Assembly (NCBI GenBank): GCA_028821195.1 | Contig: JAPPHB010000002.1 | Coordinates: 7,217 to 71,216, forward strand | Direction of reading: 5' to 3' | Length of the DNA stretch: 64,000 nucleotides | Source: Gammaproteobacteria bacterium | GTDB lineage: Bacteria; Gemmatimonadota; Gemmatimonadetes; Longimicrobiales; Gaopeijiaceae | Shown: positions 18,065-27,517 of the stretch, one piece after another | Position numbering within the stretch: the first letter of the stretch is position 1 | Layout of the letters: the number at the start of each line of letters is the position of its first letter | Made by a program: the position numbers and the translations under genes | Notes under the pieces: model-generated | Told to the model about the DNA's origin: nothing | Seen by the model: the letters and a program-made list of their open reading frames with translations, nothing else | Databases searched by the model: none

Positions 18065-19440
18065 GGGGCCCGGGAGCGCTGTCGGGCGTCGTCGCAGGGT
18101 ACTTCCTCGCTGTAGTGCTCGCGGCGGCTCCCCTGGAGGCGCAGGCGCCGCGCGTGCTTTCGCTGGAGGAGGCGCTCGAGTTGGCGAGACAGAACAATCC
18201 CCTGTTGCGCCAGGCCATGAACGAGCTGGAGCTGACGCCGGCGGGCATGCGTGCCGCGTGGGGGGCCTTCCTCCCGAGACTTGACTTGGGCATGCGCACC
18301 AACGTCAACCTCAACCGACGTTTGCAGGCGGAGGACAATTTCGGCAACCCCATCGTCAATCCCAACGTGGAATGGGTCACCGCCTCCGGTTCGGGGCAAG
18401 ACATCTCGGCCCGCTTCAGCCTGTTCGAGGGTGGCAGGCGCTTCCATGACCGCGGCGCGGAGCGCGCCCGGGGCATCGCCCGAGAGCGCGGGGTCGAGGC
18501 GGAGATGACCAACACTTGGGGGCGCGTCGCAACGAGCTTCTACGAGACCATCCGGCAGTCGGATCTTCTCGAACTGGAGATGACGATCCTCGCGGGCAAG
18601 CGGCTGGATCTGGAGAGCACGAGGAGGCTGTTCGAACTCGCCGTCGCCAGCCGGGTCGACGTCCTGGCCGCCGAACTGGAGGTCCAGCGGCAGGAGCGGG
18701 CGGTTCGCCAGGCGGAGAACGACCACGCCAAGGCCGTGCTGGCGCTGCGCGCGGAGATCGTCGCGCCGGACATGGGCGAATTCACCACTCGGGGCAGCGC
18801 TCCCGAGCCATTCGATCCGGCCGCACTGGACGAGGTCGCGCTCATCGGCAGGGCGCTGGAACAGAGCCCCCTCATCCAGCAGAACCGGGCGCAGGTGGAT
18901 GTGAGCCGGGCATCGCTGAGCGCCGTACGCAGCGCGCGCCTGCCGACGATCAGCCTGACCACCGCTTTCTTCCAGAACGCCAACGCCCTGGAATATGCGG
19001 CTACCTTCCAACCATTCTCCAGCGATTCCCGCTACGCGAGCGCCAGTCTGTCTCTGTCCCTGCCGGTGTTCACGGGCTTTTCTGCCGAGCGCGATATTGC
19101 CGACGCCCAGGTCGCGCTGGCCAACGCCGAGGAGGTGGTGCGCCAGACCCGCCTGGAGATTGAACGGGACGTGCGCTCCCGCCTCATCGACCTGCGCGGC
19201 GCCTGGGACAGCTACCGGCTGGCGGAACGGTCGAGCGAGATCGCGGAGGAGCGCCTGAGGCTCGCGCGCGAGGAGTACCGCCTCACGACGGTCACCTTTT
19301 CGGATCTGCAACTCGCGATCGAGGGGGCAGCCAACGAACGGCGCACCGCGATCGACGCCCGATACGAGTTCGTCGCCGCCCACATCGCCCTCGAGCAGGT
19401 CGTCGGCGGGCCCCTCGACGGCGACACCCCGCTTCCCTGA
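18061..19440 (+). CDS. TolC-family outer-membrane efflux channel
   Basis: The 459-residue protein starts with a signal peptide ending LEAQA. Two OEP repeats follow, each beginning with the helical pattern of the family (LSLEEALELARQNNPLLRQ; then LDEVALIGRALEQSPLIQQN), with long Ala/Glu/Arg-rich alpha-helical stretches that form the periplasmic tunnel. It is the exit duct of the pump complex encoded around it. Start at ATG 18061 overlaps the adaptor stop (ATGA). The stop codon lies in a 24-base tandem duplication with the start of the next gene. Confidence 0.92.
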   Translation: MRGPGALSGVVAGYFLAVVLAAAPLEAQAPRVLSLEEALELARQNNPLLRQAMNELELTPAGMRAAWGAFLPRLDLGMRTNVNLNRRLQAEDNFGNPIVNPNVEWVTASGSGQDISARFSLFEGGRRFHDRGAERARGIARERGVEAEMTNTWGRVATSFYETIRQSDLLELEMTILAGKRLDLESTRRLFELAVASRVDVLAAELEVQRQERAVRQAENDHAKAVLALRAEIVAPDMGEFTTRGSAPEPFDPAALDEVALIGRALEQSPLIQQNRAQVDVSRASLSAVRSARLPTISLTTAFFQNANALEYAATFQPFSSDSRYASASLSLSLPVFTGFSAERDIADAQVALANAEEVVRQTRLEIERDVRSRLIDLRGAWDSYRLAERSSEIAEERLRLAREEYRLTTVTFSDLQLAIEGAANERRTAIDARYEFVAAHIALEQVVGGPLDGDTPLP

Positions 19441-19480
19441 CGCATGTCGATCCCCGGTTCCTGACGCATGTCGATTCCCC
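19437..19480 (+). repeat. 24-bp tandem duplication covering the start of the first RND gene
   Basis: CTGACGCATGTCGAT occurs at 19437-19451 and again at 19461-19475, followed in both by a run of C. Each copy has a TGA and an ATG TCG ATt/c. The first ATG (19444) is in frame with the second (19468) but is closed after six codons by the TGA of the second copy, so only the second can start the pump. Confidence 0.7.
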
Positions 19481-22400
19481 GTATCTCGACGCGGCGGCCC
19501 GTTGCAGTGGCCATGCTCTTCCTGGCCATCTCCCTGCTTGGCATCATCTCCTTCCTGCGGCTGCCGATCGACCTGCTTCCCGACGTGAGCTACCCGCGCC
19601 TGGTGGTCTACACGACCTACCCGGACGTGGCGCCGGCGGAGGTCGAACGGCTCATCACCGAGCTGGTGGAGGCCCAGGGAGCCGCGGTGCCGGGGGTCGA
19701 GAAGGTGACGTCGGTTTCGCGCGACGGGGTGAGCCTGGTGACGCTTCGCTTCGCCTGGGGCTCGGACATGGATTTCGCGATGCTCAACGTGCGCGAGCGC
19801 GTCGACAACATCCGCGAGGCCCTTCCCGAAACCTCGGAGCGGCCGCGCATCCTGCGCATCGATCCCGAATCCGAACCCATCATGGTGCTCTCCGTTGCCG
19901 GTGGCACGGATCTGTGGGCGACCAAGGACTTCGTGGAAACGGTGTTCCGGCGCAGGCTCGAGCAGCTGGACGGTGTGGCGCAGGCGGCGGTGACGGGCGG
20001 ACTGGACCGCGAGATCCAGGTGGAGGTGGATCCCGACCTGCTCCTGTCGTACGGGCTCGAGATGGAGGAGGTGGCGGTCGCGCTCGACCGCGCCAACTTC
20101 TCCGCACCCGGAGGGTCCATCCTGCGCGGGCGCTACCGCTACCCGTTGCGCACCCTGGGCGAGTTCCAGACCGTGGGCGAGATCGGCGAGGTGGTCGTGG
20201 GGCGCCAGCAGACCGAGACGGGCGGGGAGCAGGAGGACGAGCGAACCTACCGGCTGGTGCGGCTGGACGACGTGGCCCGGGTGGTGGACGGATTCGCCGA
20301 CCGCGAATCCATCGCGCGCTACAATGGCGCGGAGGCGGTCGGGCTGCTGGTCTACAAGGAGTCCGGGGCCAACACGGTGGCGGTGGCCGACCAGATCCAG
20401 GAGGCACTCGGCATCCTGGCGCTCGAGTTTCCCGACATCACCGTGGACATCGCCTACTCGCAGGCGGGGTTCATCTCCGACTCCATCAGCAACGTCGTGC
20501 AGGCCCTGGTGTTCGGGGGCATGCTGGCGTTCCTGGTGCTTTTCTTCTTCCTGCGCGACCCGCGATACCCGTTCGCCATCGCGCTGGCGATTCCGATCTC
20601 CGTCGTGGGCGCCTTCGCGTTGATGGAAGCGTTCGGCGTGTCGCTCAACATCATGAGCCTGGGGGGGATGGCGCTCGGGGTGGGGATGCTGGTCGACAAC
20701 TCCATCATCGTGCTCGAGAACATCTTCCGGCACCGGGAGGCGGGCGTCCCGTCGGCGGAGGCGTCGGCCCTCGGAGGCGAGGAGGTCCAGGGGGCGATCA
20801 CGGCCTCGACCCTCACGACCATCTCGGTGTTCGGGCCGATCATCTACATCGAGGGGGTGGCGGGCGAACTGTTCGGCGACCTGTCGCTCGCCGTGGCCTT
20901 CTCCCTGCTGGCGAGCCTGCTGGTGGCGCTGACCCTGCTGCCGGGGATGGCGGCACGCTTCGTGGACCGGGCACGCGCGCCGGCCCGGCCCGAACGAGCC
21001 CGGGCGCAGCGCCGGCGGGGGATGCTGGCGAGAATCGGGCGGGCGGTCCTTTGGGTGGTGGCGCTGCCCTTCCGGCTGATCGCGGGCGCCTTCGCGCTGG
21101 GGCGCGCGCTGGTGGGCTTCTGGTGGACTGGACTGGCCGGGGCGTGCAGCCGCCTGTTCGGGCCGCTGCTCGCCGCCTTCGACCGCGGGTTCCAGCGCTT
21201 TGCCGACCGCTATCATCGGCTCCTGGAATACTCGCTCGACCACCGCGGGCGGGTGATGGCGGTCTCAGCCGCCGCGCTGGCCGCCACGCTGGCGCTCGTG
21301 CTGGCCCTCGATCGGGATCTGCTGCCCGACGTCGACCAGGGCGGGTTCCGGGTGCGCCTCGAGCTGCCGGAGGGAACGGGTCTGGCGGCGACGGCCCTGG
21401 CGGTGGAGGAGATCGAACGGGCGCTTCGCGAGGATCCCGGCGTCGAGACCGTCTTCTCCCGCGTGGGCGAGGACGTGCGCTCCTACATGGAGAGCGAGGA
21501 GACCTCGGGCGCGCATACGGGCAACCTTGAGGTGCGCCTCCACCCGGGGATCGCCACGGACGACGTGCTGGAGCGGGTGCGCGTGGTCGAGGCCCGCTTC
21601 CCGCCGGGGACGCTCGCCTTCGAGGCCGGCCAGGCGACCGCCCTGGGAACGGTCCTGGGCGGCGCCGACGCGGACATCGCGGTGCGCATCCGCGGCGAGA
21701 ACCTCGAGGAGAGCTACGCCTACGCCGAGACCGTTCGCGAAGAGCTGTCGACGCTGCCGGAGATCGGCAACGTGCGCGTGGGCACCGGCCGCGGTCAGCC
21801 CCAGGTCCAGATCGAGATTCTGCGCGACGTGGCCGCACGCCACAACGTCGATCCGCGGCTCATCGCCGAGGAGATCGAGCGGGCCATGCGGGGCGACCGG
21901 GCTACCGAGTTCGTCGACTTCGACCGTAAGATCGACGTGGTGGTGAGGCTGCCCGACGCCCTGCGCTTCTCCGCCGAGACGCTCGAAACCCTGGTGGTGC
22001 GAGGCGTGCCGCTGCGGGAGCTGGTCAGCGTGCGCGAGGCGGTCGGCCCGGCGGAGATCCACCGCGAGGACCAGGGGCGCGTGGTCACCGTCTACGCCGA
22101 CGTGATCTCCGGCGGCCTGAGCGGCGCGATCGCCACGGTGGAGAACGAGTTGACCGCGCTTCCACCCCCCTTCAACGTGCGCGTTGACGTCGGCGGGGAA
22201 AACGAGGAGATGCGCCGGTCGTTCCGCGATCTCGCCTTTGCGTTTGCGCTCGCCCTGGTACTTGTCTACATGATCCTGGCGGCACAGTTCGAGTCCTTCA
22301 GGCACCCCGTGATCATTCTCATTTCGGTCCCGCTCGCGCTCTCCGGCGCCGTGCTGGCGCTGGCGCTCTCCGGTCAGAGCCTTAACACCATGAGCCTGAT

Positions 22401-22773
22401 CGGGGTCGTCATCCTGGTGGGCATCGTGGTCAACGACGCGATTGTGAAAGTGGAGTTCATCAACCAGGCGCGCGCCCGGGGCGCCGCGCTGCGGGAGGCG
22501 ATCCTGGAAGCCGGCAGGGTGCGCCTGCGGCCCATCGTCATGACCACGGTGACCACCGTCTGCGGGCTGACGCCGCTGGCGCTGGGCATCGGGCGCGGGG
22601 CCGACCTGCGCGCCCCGCTCGCCATCGCGGTGATCGGGGGCCTGGTGGTGGCCACCGCGCTCACCCTCATCGTCGTGCCGGTGGTGTACTCCGTGGTCGA
22701 AAGCGGCCACGCCCGCCTGCGGAGGAGGGCTCGCGCGCCGCGCCCGGTTCGGGCGGCGGAGGTGCTCCCGTGA
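19468..22773 (+). CDS. RND (HAE1/AcrB-like) efflux pump, first of pair
   Basis: A 1101-residue proton-driven pump with the duplicated 6-helix plus large-loop layout. TM4 reads GVGMLVDNSIIVLENIFRH, keeping one of the two acidic proton-relay residues, and the second half has VGIVVNDAIVKVEFIN. Conserved RND openings RRPVAVAMLFLAISLLGI and LPIDLLPDVSYPRL are present. Between TM6 and TM7 (about residues 491-594) there is an unusually long basic and hydrophobic insert. The substrate class is unknown. With the second pump it may form a mixed trimer as MdtB and MdtC do; that is inference. Confidence 0.92.
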   Translation: MSIPRISTRRPVAVAMLFLAISLLGIISFLRLPIDLLPDVSYPRLVVYTTYPDVAPAEVERLITELVEAQGAAVPGVEKVTSVSRDGVSLVTLRFAWGSDMDFAMLNVRERVDNIREALPETSERPRILRIDPESEPIMVLSVAGGTDLWATKDFVETVFRRRLEQLDGVAQAAVTGGLDREIQVEVDPDLLLSYGLEMEEVAVALDRANFSAPGGSILRGRYRYPLRTLGEFQTVGEIGEVVVGRQQTETGGEQEDERTYRLVRLDDVARVVDGFADRESIARYNGAEAVGLLVYKESGANTVAVADQIQEALGILALEFPDITVDIAYSQAGFISDSISNVVQALVFGGMLAFLVLFFFLRDPRYPFAIALAIPISVVGAFALMEAFGVSLNIMSLGGMALGVGMLVDNSIIVLENIFRHREAGVPSAEASALGGEEVQGAITASTLTTISVFGPIIYIEGVAGELFGDLSLAVAFSLLASLLVALTLLPGMAARFVDRARAPARPERARAQRRRGMLARIGRAVLWVVALPFRLIAGAFALGRALVGFWWTGLAGACSRLFGPLLAAFDRGFQRFADRYHRLLEYSLDHRGRVMAVSAAALAATLALVLALDRDLLPDVDQGGFRVRLELPEGTGLAATALAVEEIERALREDPGVETVFSRVGEDVRSYMESEETSGAHTGNLEVRLHPGIATDDVLERVRVVEARFPPGTLAFEAGQATALGTVLGGADADIAVRIRGENLEESYAYAETVREELSTLPEIGNVRVGTGRGQPQVQIEILRDVAARHNVDPRLIAEEIERAMRGDRATEFVDFDRKIDVVVRLPDALRFSAETLETLVVRGVPLRELVSVREAVGPAEIHREDQGRVVTVYADVISGGLSGAIATVENELTALPPPFNVRVDVGGENEEMRRSFRDLAFAFALALVLVYMILAAQFESFRHPVIILISVPLALSGAVLALALSGQSLNTMSLIGVVILVGIVVNDAIVKVEFINQARARGAALREAILEAGRVRLRPIVMTTVTTVCGLTPLALGIGRGADLRAPLAIAVIGGLVVATALTLIVVPVVYSVVESGHARLRRRARAPRPVRAAEVLP

Positions 22774-22838
22774 GCGGCGCCGGCGTTTCCGGCCTGGCCG
22801 GGACGGCACTCTCGCCGGCCGTGGAGGTGCGGCGATGA
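22770..22838 (+). CDS. 22-codon mini-ORF linking the two RND genes
   Basis: GTG at 22770 overlaps the stop of the first pump (GTGA), and the frame runs 22 codons (VSGAGVSGLAGTALSPAVEV, then two Arg) to a TGA at 22836-22838 that overlaps the ATG of the second pump (ATGA). It has no recognisable domain. The 4-base overlap on both sides suggests a translational-coupling relay rather than a functional peptide, but chance cannot be excluded. Confidence 0.35.
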   Translation: MSGAGVSGLAGTALSPAVEVRR

Positions 22839-25800
22839 TCGGGGGGAGCATCCGGCGCCCGGTGGCGGTGGCCATGGGCTGCCTCGCGGTCGCGCTCATG
22901 GGGGCCAGCGCCTGGCGCAATATCCCCATCGGCCTGCTGCCGGACACCCGGCTGCCCCGGCTGAACGTGCGCGCGGAATGGCCCGGCGCCTCTCCTGAAA
23001 CCGTGGAGGCATTCCTCACCTCCCCCATCGAGGCGGCGGTCCAGCAGGTCAAGGGGGTGGAGAAGGTCGTCTCGCTGTCCAACGAAGTACGGGGGACCGG
23101 AACGTCCAGCATCGAGGTGCAGTTCAGTCGCGACACCGATATGGACTTCGCGCGGCTCGACCTCTCCGAGCGGCTGTCGGCCCTCGAGGAGGAGCTGCCC
23201 CCCGCCGTGCGGCGCATTCTCGTCGAGCCGTACGTCCCGCCCGAGTTCGAATCCCGCGCCCAGCGAGGGTTCCTGCGCTACACGTACACCGGCCCCTATA
23301 CGCTCGAGGCGCTCCGGGCCGACCTCGACGACCGCGTCGTGCCGGACCTCTCGCAGGTCGAGGGCGTGGCGCTGGTGGAGGCGAGCGGCGGGCGTGAGCG
23401 CCTGATCGAAATCGAACTGAACGAGGACCGGGTCAGCTCGCTCGGGCTCACGCCGGGCGTGGTGAGCGGACGGATCGACGACCTGGACCTCGTGCGGGAG
23501 GCGGGCGCCGTCCGCACGGGTGACCAGGAATGGTCGGTGACCATCCAGAACCGCGTCGCGCGCGCCGAGGAGATCCGGGGCACCGTGCTGCTCGAGAACC
23601 GGGGTGCCCTGGTGCGCGTCTCCGATGTGGCGGATGTGCGCGACAGCTACGAAGAACCCCGAGTCTACAACCGCATCGACGGCCGGCCCTCGGTCTCGTT
23701 CACGGTGATTCGCGAGATTGGCGCCAACACGGTGAGCGCGGCGGATGCCGTCAAGGCGCGGGTGGCGCAGCTGGAACGGGCGGGGCTGGCGGGGACGAGC
23801 ATGATCCTCAACTTCGACGAAAGCGAGGGCATCAAGGAGCAGTTAACCGATCTCCGCTCGCGAGCCCTGGTCTCCGCCTTCGTCATCTTCGCGGTCCTGC
23901 TTCTCTTCCTGCGCTCGTTCCGCTCCGCAGGGGTCGTCTTCATGACGATCGCGTTCTCGGTGCTGATCTCGCTGAACCTGATCTACTTCGGGGGCATGAC
24001 CCTGAACCTGCTCACGCTCATGGGGCTGGCGATGGGGTTCGGCCTCATCGTGGACAATGCCATTGTGGTCCTGGAGAGCGTGTTCCGCCGCTGGCAGGCG
24101 GGGCGAGCCGCCGTGGATGCGGCAACGGAAGGCACCCGCCAGGTGGTGCTGCCCATCCTCACCTCTACCGCGACCACCCTCATCGTCTTCGTGCCCTTCG
24201 TGTACCTGCAGGGGGAGCTGCGGGTGTTCTACGTGCCGCTGGCGATCGTGGTGGCGCTTACACTGGGGGCGTCGCTGCTGGTGGCGTTCACCTTCATTCC
24301 GGCACTGGCCGCGCGCGTCCTGCCGCGGGTGCGCAGGGATGAAGCCGCGACCGATCCGGCCCTTGGCGCGCAGCTTGGCCCCGCGCGGGGCGCCTCCGAG
24401 TCCGCCGCCCCCGGTAACGCGCACTTCGCGGATACGCCGGCGGGGGGTAGACGCAGGACACCCCTTTACACCCGACTCTACTCGACCATCATCGCCTTCA
24501 CCCTGCGCCGTGCCTGGCTCGCGGTGACGGTGGCGGTGCTGGCCTTCGGCGGGTCGTGGTATCTGTTCGAGAACCACGTCACCCGAGGGGTGCTCTGGGG
24601 CGGGGGCATGGGCGGCCTGGACACCTACGTCCTCATCAACATCGAGTTGCCGCGCGGCTCCGACCTCGAGCGCACCGACAACCTGGTTCGCTCCTTCGAG
24701 GGGAGACTGGCCGCGATTCCGGAGGTGGAACGCTTCACGTCGAGGGTGACCGGCACCGACGGGCGGATCACCGTAACGTTCCCGGACTCCCTCGAGAACA
24801 CCGGCATCCCGATGGCTATCAAGGAACAGATGTTCAGCTACAGCCTCGGCTTTACCGGGGCCGAGGTGCGCGTCATCGGCCGCGGCCTGGGATTCTACGG
24901 CGGTGGCGGAGGCGCTTCTCCGAACTATTCCATGAAGGTGCTGGGGTACAACTACGAGCGGGTGCGCGAGATCGCCGAAGATCTGGGCGACCGGCTCGCG
25001 CGCGTGCCGCGGGTGCGCAGCATCGACACCAACTCCGCCGGGCGGTTCGTCCGCGAGCGCGCGACCGAGTTCGTCGTCGAGATCGAGCGGGACCAACTCG
25101 CGCGCCACGACATCTCGGTGCAGGAGCTGGTCATGCGCATGAACATGGCCGTCGCGGGCCAGACGAGCCTGGCGCAGCTCAAGATCGGCGGCGACGAGGT
25201 GCGCTACGAGGTGAAGCTGGAGGGATACCGCGACACCGATGTGCAGGAGCTTCTCGAGACCATCATCGGCACCTCCAGCGGCAGCGGCATCCGCCTGGGC
25301 GACGTGGTCTCGATCGCCCCCGTGGACGTGCTCGCCTGGATCCGCCGCGAGGACCAGCAGTACGAGCGCACCGTGGCGTACGAGTTCGCGGGTCCGCGCC
25401 GGCTGGGCGACCAGTACTACGACGGCATCGTCGAGTCCACCGAACTCCCGGTTGGCTACGTGATCGAGGAGGACCAGGGGTTCCGGTGGAGCGACGAGGA
25501 CCGCCGGCAGATCTACGCGGTGCTGGCTGTGTCGATCCTCCTCATCTACATGGTGACCGCCGCGCTCTTCGAGTCGGTGCGCCTGCCGCTCTGCGTCCTG
25601 CTCACGGTGCCAATGGCGCTGATCGGGGTCTTCCTGATGTTCTTCTACACGGGCGCGTCGTTCACCCGGGAGGCGTACGTGGGTGTCATCATGATGGGCG
25701 GCATCGTGGTCAACAACGCGATCCTGCTGGTGGACAACATCAACCGCGTCCGGCGCGAGTCCGGGGGTGATCTGCATGCCGCCATTCTCGCCGGCACCCT

Positions 25801-26038
25801 CGAGCGCGTGCGGCCGATCCTGATGACCACCGCCACCACGGTGCTCGGGCTTCTCCCGCTGGTGCTGTTCTCCGAGACCGCCGACTCCACCATCTGGAAC
25901 GCGCTCGGCTACGCGCTCATCGGCGGGCTGCTGTCGTCCACGATCTTCGTGCTTGCCACCACCCCGGCCATCTACCTGCTCATCGAAGGCCGCCGCGCAA
26001 GAGGCGGGCGGATAGCCGTGCGGGCGCCGGCGGCCTGA
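22835..26038 (+). CDS. RND efflux pump, second of pair
   Basis: A 1067-residue RND protein: RRPVAVAMGCLAVALMG as first helix, TM4 GLAMGFGLIVDNAIVVLESVF, and in the second half GGIVVNNAILLVDNINRV. It differs from its neighbour in having a Gly-rich segment (YGGGGGASPNYSM, about residue 688-700) in the second periplasmic loop, and no long TM6-TM7 insert. Its ATG overlaps the stop of the mini-ORF. As last gene of the efflux set it shares the single adaptor and channel. Substrate unknown. Confidence 0.92.
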   Translation: MIGGSIRRPVAVAMGCLAVALMGASAWRNIPIGLLPDTRLPRLNVRAEWPGASPETVEAFLTSPIEAAVQQVKGVEKVVSLSNEVRGTGTSSIEVQFSRDTDMDFARLDLSERLSALEEELPPAVRRILVEPYVPPEFESRAQRGFLRYTYTGPYTLEALRADLDDRVVPDLSQVEGVALVEASGGRERLIEIELNEDRVSSLGLTPGVVSGRIDDLDLVREAGAVRTGDQEWSVTIQNRVARAEEIRGTVLLENRGALVRVSDVADVRDSYEEPRVYNRIDGRPSVSFTVIREIGANTVSAADAVKARVAQLERAGLAGTSMILNFDESEGIKEQLTDLRSRALVSAFVIFAVLLLFLRSFRSAGVVFMTIAFSVLISLNLIYFGGMTLNLLTLMGLAMGFGLIVDNAIVVLESVFRRWQAGRAAVDAATEGTRQVVLPILTSTATTLIVFVPFVYLQGELRVFYVPLAIVVALTLGASLLVAFTFIPALAARVLPRVRRDEAATDPALGAQLGPARGASESAAPGNAHFADTPAGGRRRTPLYTRLYSTIIAFTLRRAWLAVTVAVLAFGGSWYLFENHVTRGVLWGGGMGGLDTYVLINIELPRGSDLERTDNLVRSFEGRLAAIPEVERFTSRVTGTDGRITVTFPDSLENTGIPMAIKEQMFSYSLGFTGAEVRVIGRGLGFYGGGGGASPNYSMKVLGYNYERVREIAEDLGDRLARVPRVRSIDTNSAGRFVRERATEFVVEIERDQLARHDISVQELVMRMNMAVAGQTSLAQLKIGGDEVRYEVKLEGYRDTDVQELLETIIGTSSGSGIRLGDVVSIAPVDVLAWIRREDQQYERTVAYEFAGPRRLGDQYYDGIVESTELPVGYVIEEDQGFRWSDEDRRQIYAVLAVSILLIYMVTAALFESVRLPLCVLLTVPMALIGVFLMFFYTGASFTREAYVGVIMMGGIVVNNAILLVDNINRVRRESGGDLHAAILAGTLERVRPILMTTATTVLGLLPLVLFSETADSTIWNALGYALIGGLLSSTIFVLATTPAIYLLIEGRRARGGRIAVRAPAA

Positions 26039-26041
26039 CCC

Positions 26042-27517
26042 GTGCGCGTTCGCTTCGCTCCGGCGCCGACGGGGTTTCTGCACGTCGGCGGCGCCCGCAC
26101 AGCGCTCTTCAACTGGCTGCTCGCGCGGCAGAGCGGCGGGACCTTCGTGCTGCGCATCGAAGACACCGACCGCGCCCGTTCAAGCGAGGCGATGACCGAT
26201 GCGATCCTGAGCGGGCTGGAGTGGCTCGGCATCGACTGGGACGAAGGGCCCCTCTTCCAGAGCGACCGCGTGGGCGAGCACACCGCCGCCGGCCGCAGGC
26301 TACTGGCCGCCGGGCTTGCGTACCGCGACTTCTCCACGCCCGACGAACTCGCCCGCGACCGCGCCAACATCGCCGCCCTGGCGGGCGAGGCCACCCGGGC
26401 GGCCCGGCGGCGGGCGGAGGCGCTGGCGCCCGGCGAAGCCGAAGAGCGGGCGGAGGCGGGCGAGCCCCACGCGGTCCGCTTCCTCGTACCGGAGGGCTCG
26501 ACCGACTGGGAGGACGCCGTCCACGGCCGGATGCGCTTCCGCAACCGGGACATCGACGACCTGGTCATTCTGCGCGCCGACGGCAGCCCGACCTACAACC
26601 TGGCAGTGGTGTGCGACGACGCCCACGCGCGCATCGACATGGTGCTCCGCGGCGACGACCACCTGTCCAACACGCCCAAGCAGATCCTGCTGGCGCGGGC
26701 CCTGGGCTTCCCGGTGCCGCGCTTCGGCCACGTGCCGCTCATCCTGGGACGGGACGGCAAGCGCCTCTCCAAGCGCCACGGCGCCACCGATATCGCCGAG
26801 TATCGGCGCGACATTCTGCCGGAGGCGATGGTCAACTTCCTGGCCCTGCTCGGCTGGTCCCCCGGCGACGACCGCGAGGTGATGGAGCTGGACGAGATCG
26901 TCCGGCGCTTCTCGCTCAAGCGCATCCTGCGCAAGGGCTCGGTGTTCGACGCCGACAAGCTCGCCTGGCTCAACGGCCGCCACCTGTCGCGCATGGATCT
27001 CGCCCGGCTGGGGTCGCTCGTGAAGGCGCAGCTCCCGCAGGCACCGGATGCGACGATCAAGGACCGGCCGGGCTGGTACGAAGGCCTGCTCGACCTGCTG
27101 CGGACACGCGCGCGCAGCCTGGACGCGCTGGCCCGCAACGTGTCGCTGTACCTGCCGGGCGAGATCGCATACGAGCCGGCGGCTGTGCGGAAGCACTGGA
27201 AACGCCGTGCGCAGGTAGGGGAATATCTCGATGCACTGCGGCGGAGGCTCGAAGGCTGCGAGTGGCACCCCGAGCCGCTGGAGCGCGCGCTTCGGGATCT
27301 CGCCGAGGAGCTCGAGGTGGGCGCGGGGCGCCTGATCCATCCGCTCCGGGTGGCGCTCACCGGCCAGGCCGTGAGCCCGGGGATCTTCGACGTGCTGTAC
27401 TACCTGGGCAGGGACCTCTCCCTCGACCGCATCGGGCGCGCGCTGGAGACGGTGGCCGCAGAGGAGGCTGATCCCGCGCAGGGCGACCAAGCCGCTGCCG
27501 CGCCGGGCGGCCGGTGA
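26042..27517 (+). CDS. gltX: Glutamyl-tRNA synthetase (possibly non-discriminating)
   Basis: Charges tRNA-Glu with glutamate. The 491-residue class I synthetase has the HIGH-equivalent FAPAPTGFLHVGGARTALFN (HVGG at 14-17) and KRLSKRHGAT near 240 as the KMSKS-equivalent. VLRIEDTDRARS and LRGDDHLSNTPKQ are GluRS-specific. The start is GTG 26042, three bases after the pump gene. Whether it also charges tRNA-Gln cannot be seen here. The C-terminal tail is Ala-rich and variable. Confidence 0.96.
   Translation: MRVRFAPAPTGFLHVGGARTALFNWLLARQSGGTFVLRIEDTDRARSSEAMTDAILSGLEWLGIDWDEGPLFQSDRVGEHTAAGRRLLAAGLAYRDFSTPDELARDRANIAALAGEATRAARRRAEALAPGEAEERAEAGEPHAVRFLVPEGSTDWEDAVHGRMRFRNRDIDDLVILRADGSPTYNLAVVCDDAHARIDMVLRGDDHLSNTPKQILLARALGFPVPRFGHVPLILGRDGKRLSKRHGATDIAEYRRDILPEAMVNFLALLGWSPGDDREVMELDEIVRRFSLKRILRKGSVFDADKLAWLNGRHLSRMDLARLGSLVKAQLPQAPDATIKDRPGWYEGLLDLLRTRARSLDALARNVSLYLPGEIAYEPAAVRKHWKRRAQVGEYLDALRRRLEGCEWHPEPLERALRDLAEELEVGAGRLIHPLRVALTGQAVSPGIFDVLYYLGRDLSLDRIGRALETVAAEEADPAQGDQAAAAPGGR

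Noticed and set aside
17875..21243. Very long open frame on the minus strand opposite the adaptor, channel and first pump
   Set aside because: The plus strand here encodes three unmistakable efflux proteins. The minus frame is Arg/His/Gln/Gly-rich with no motif, as expected from GC-rich antisense.
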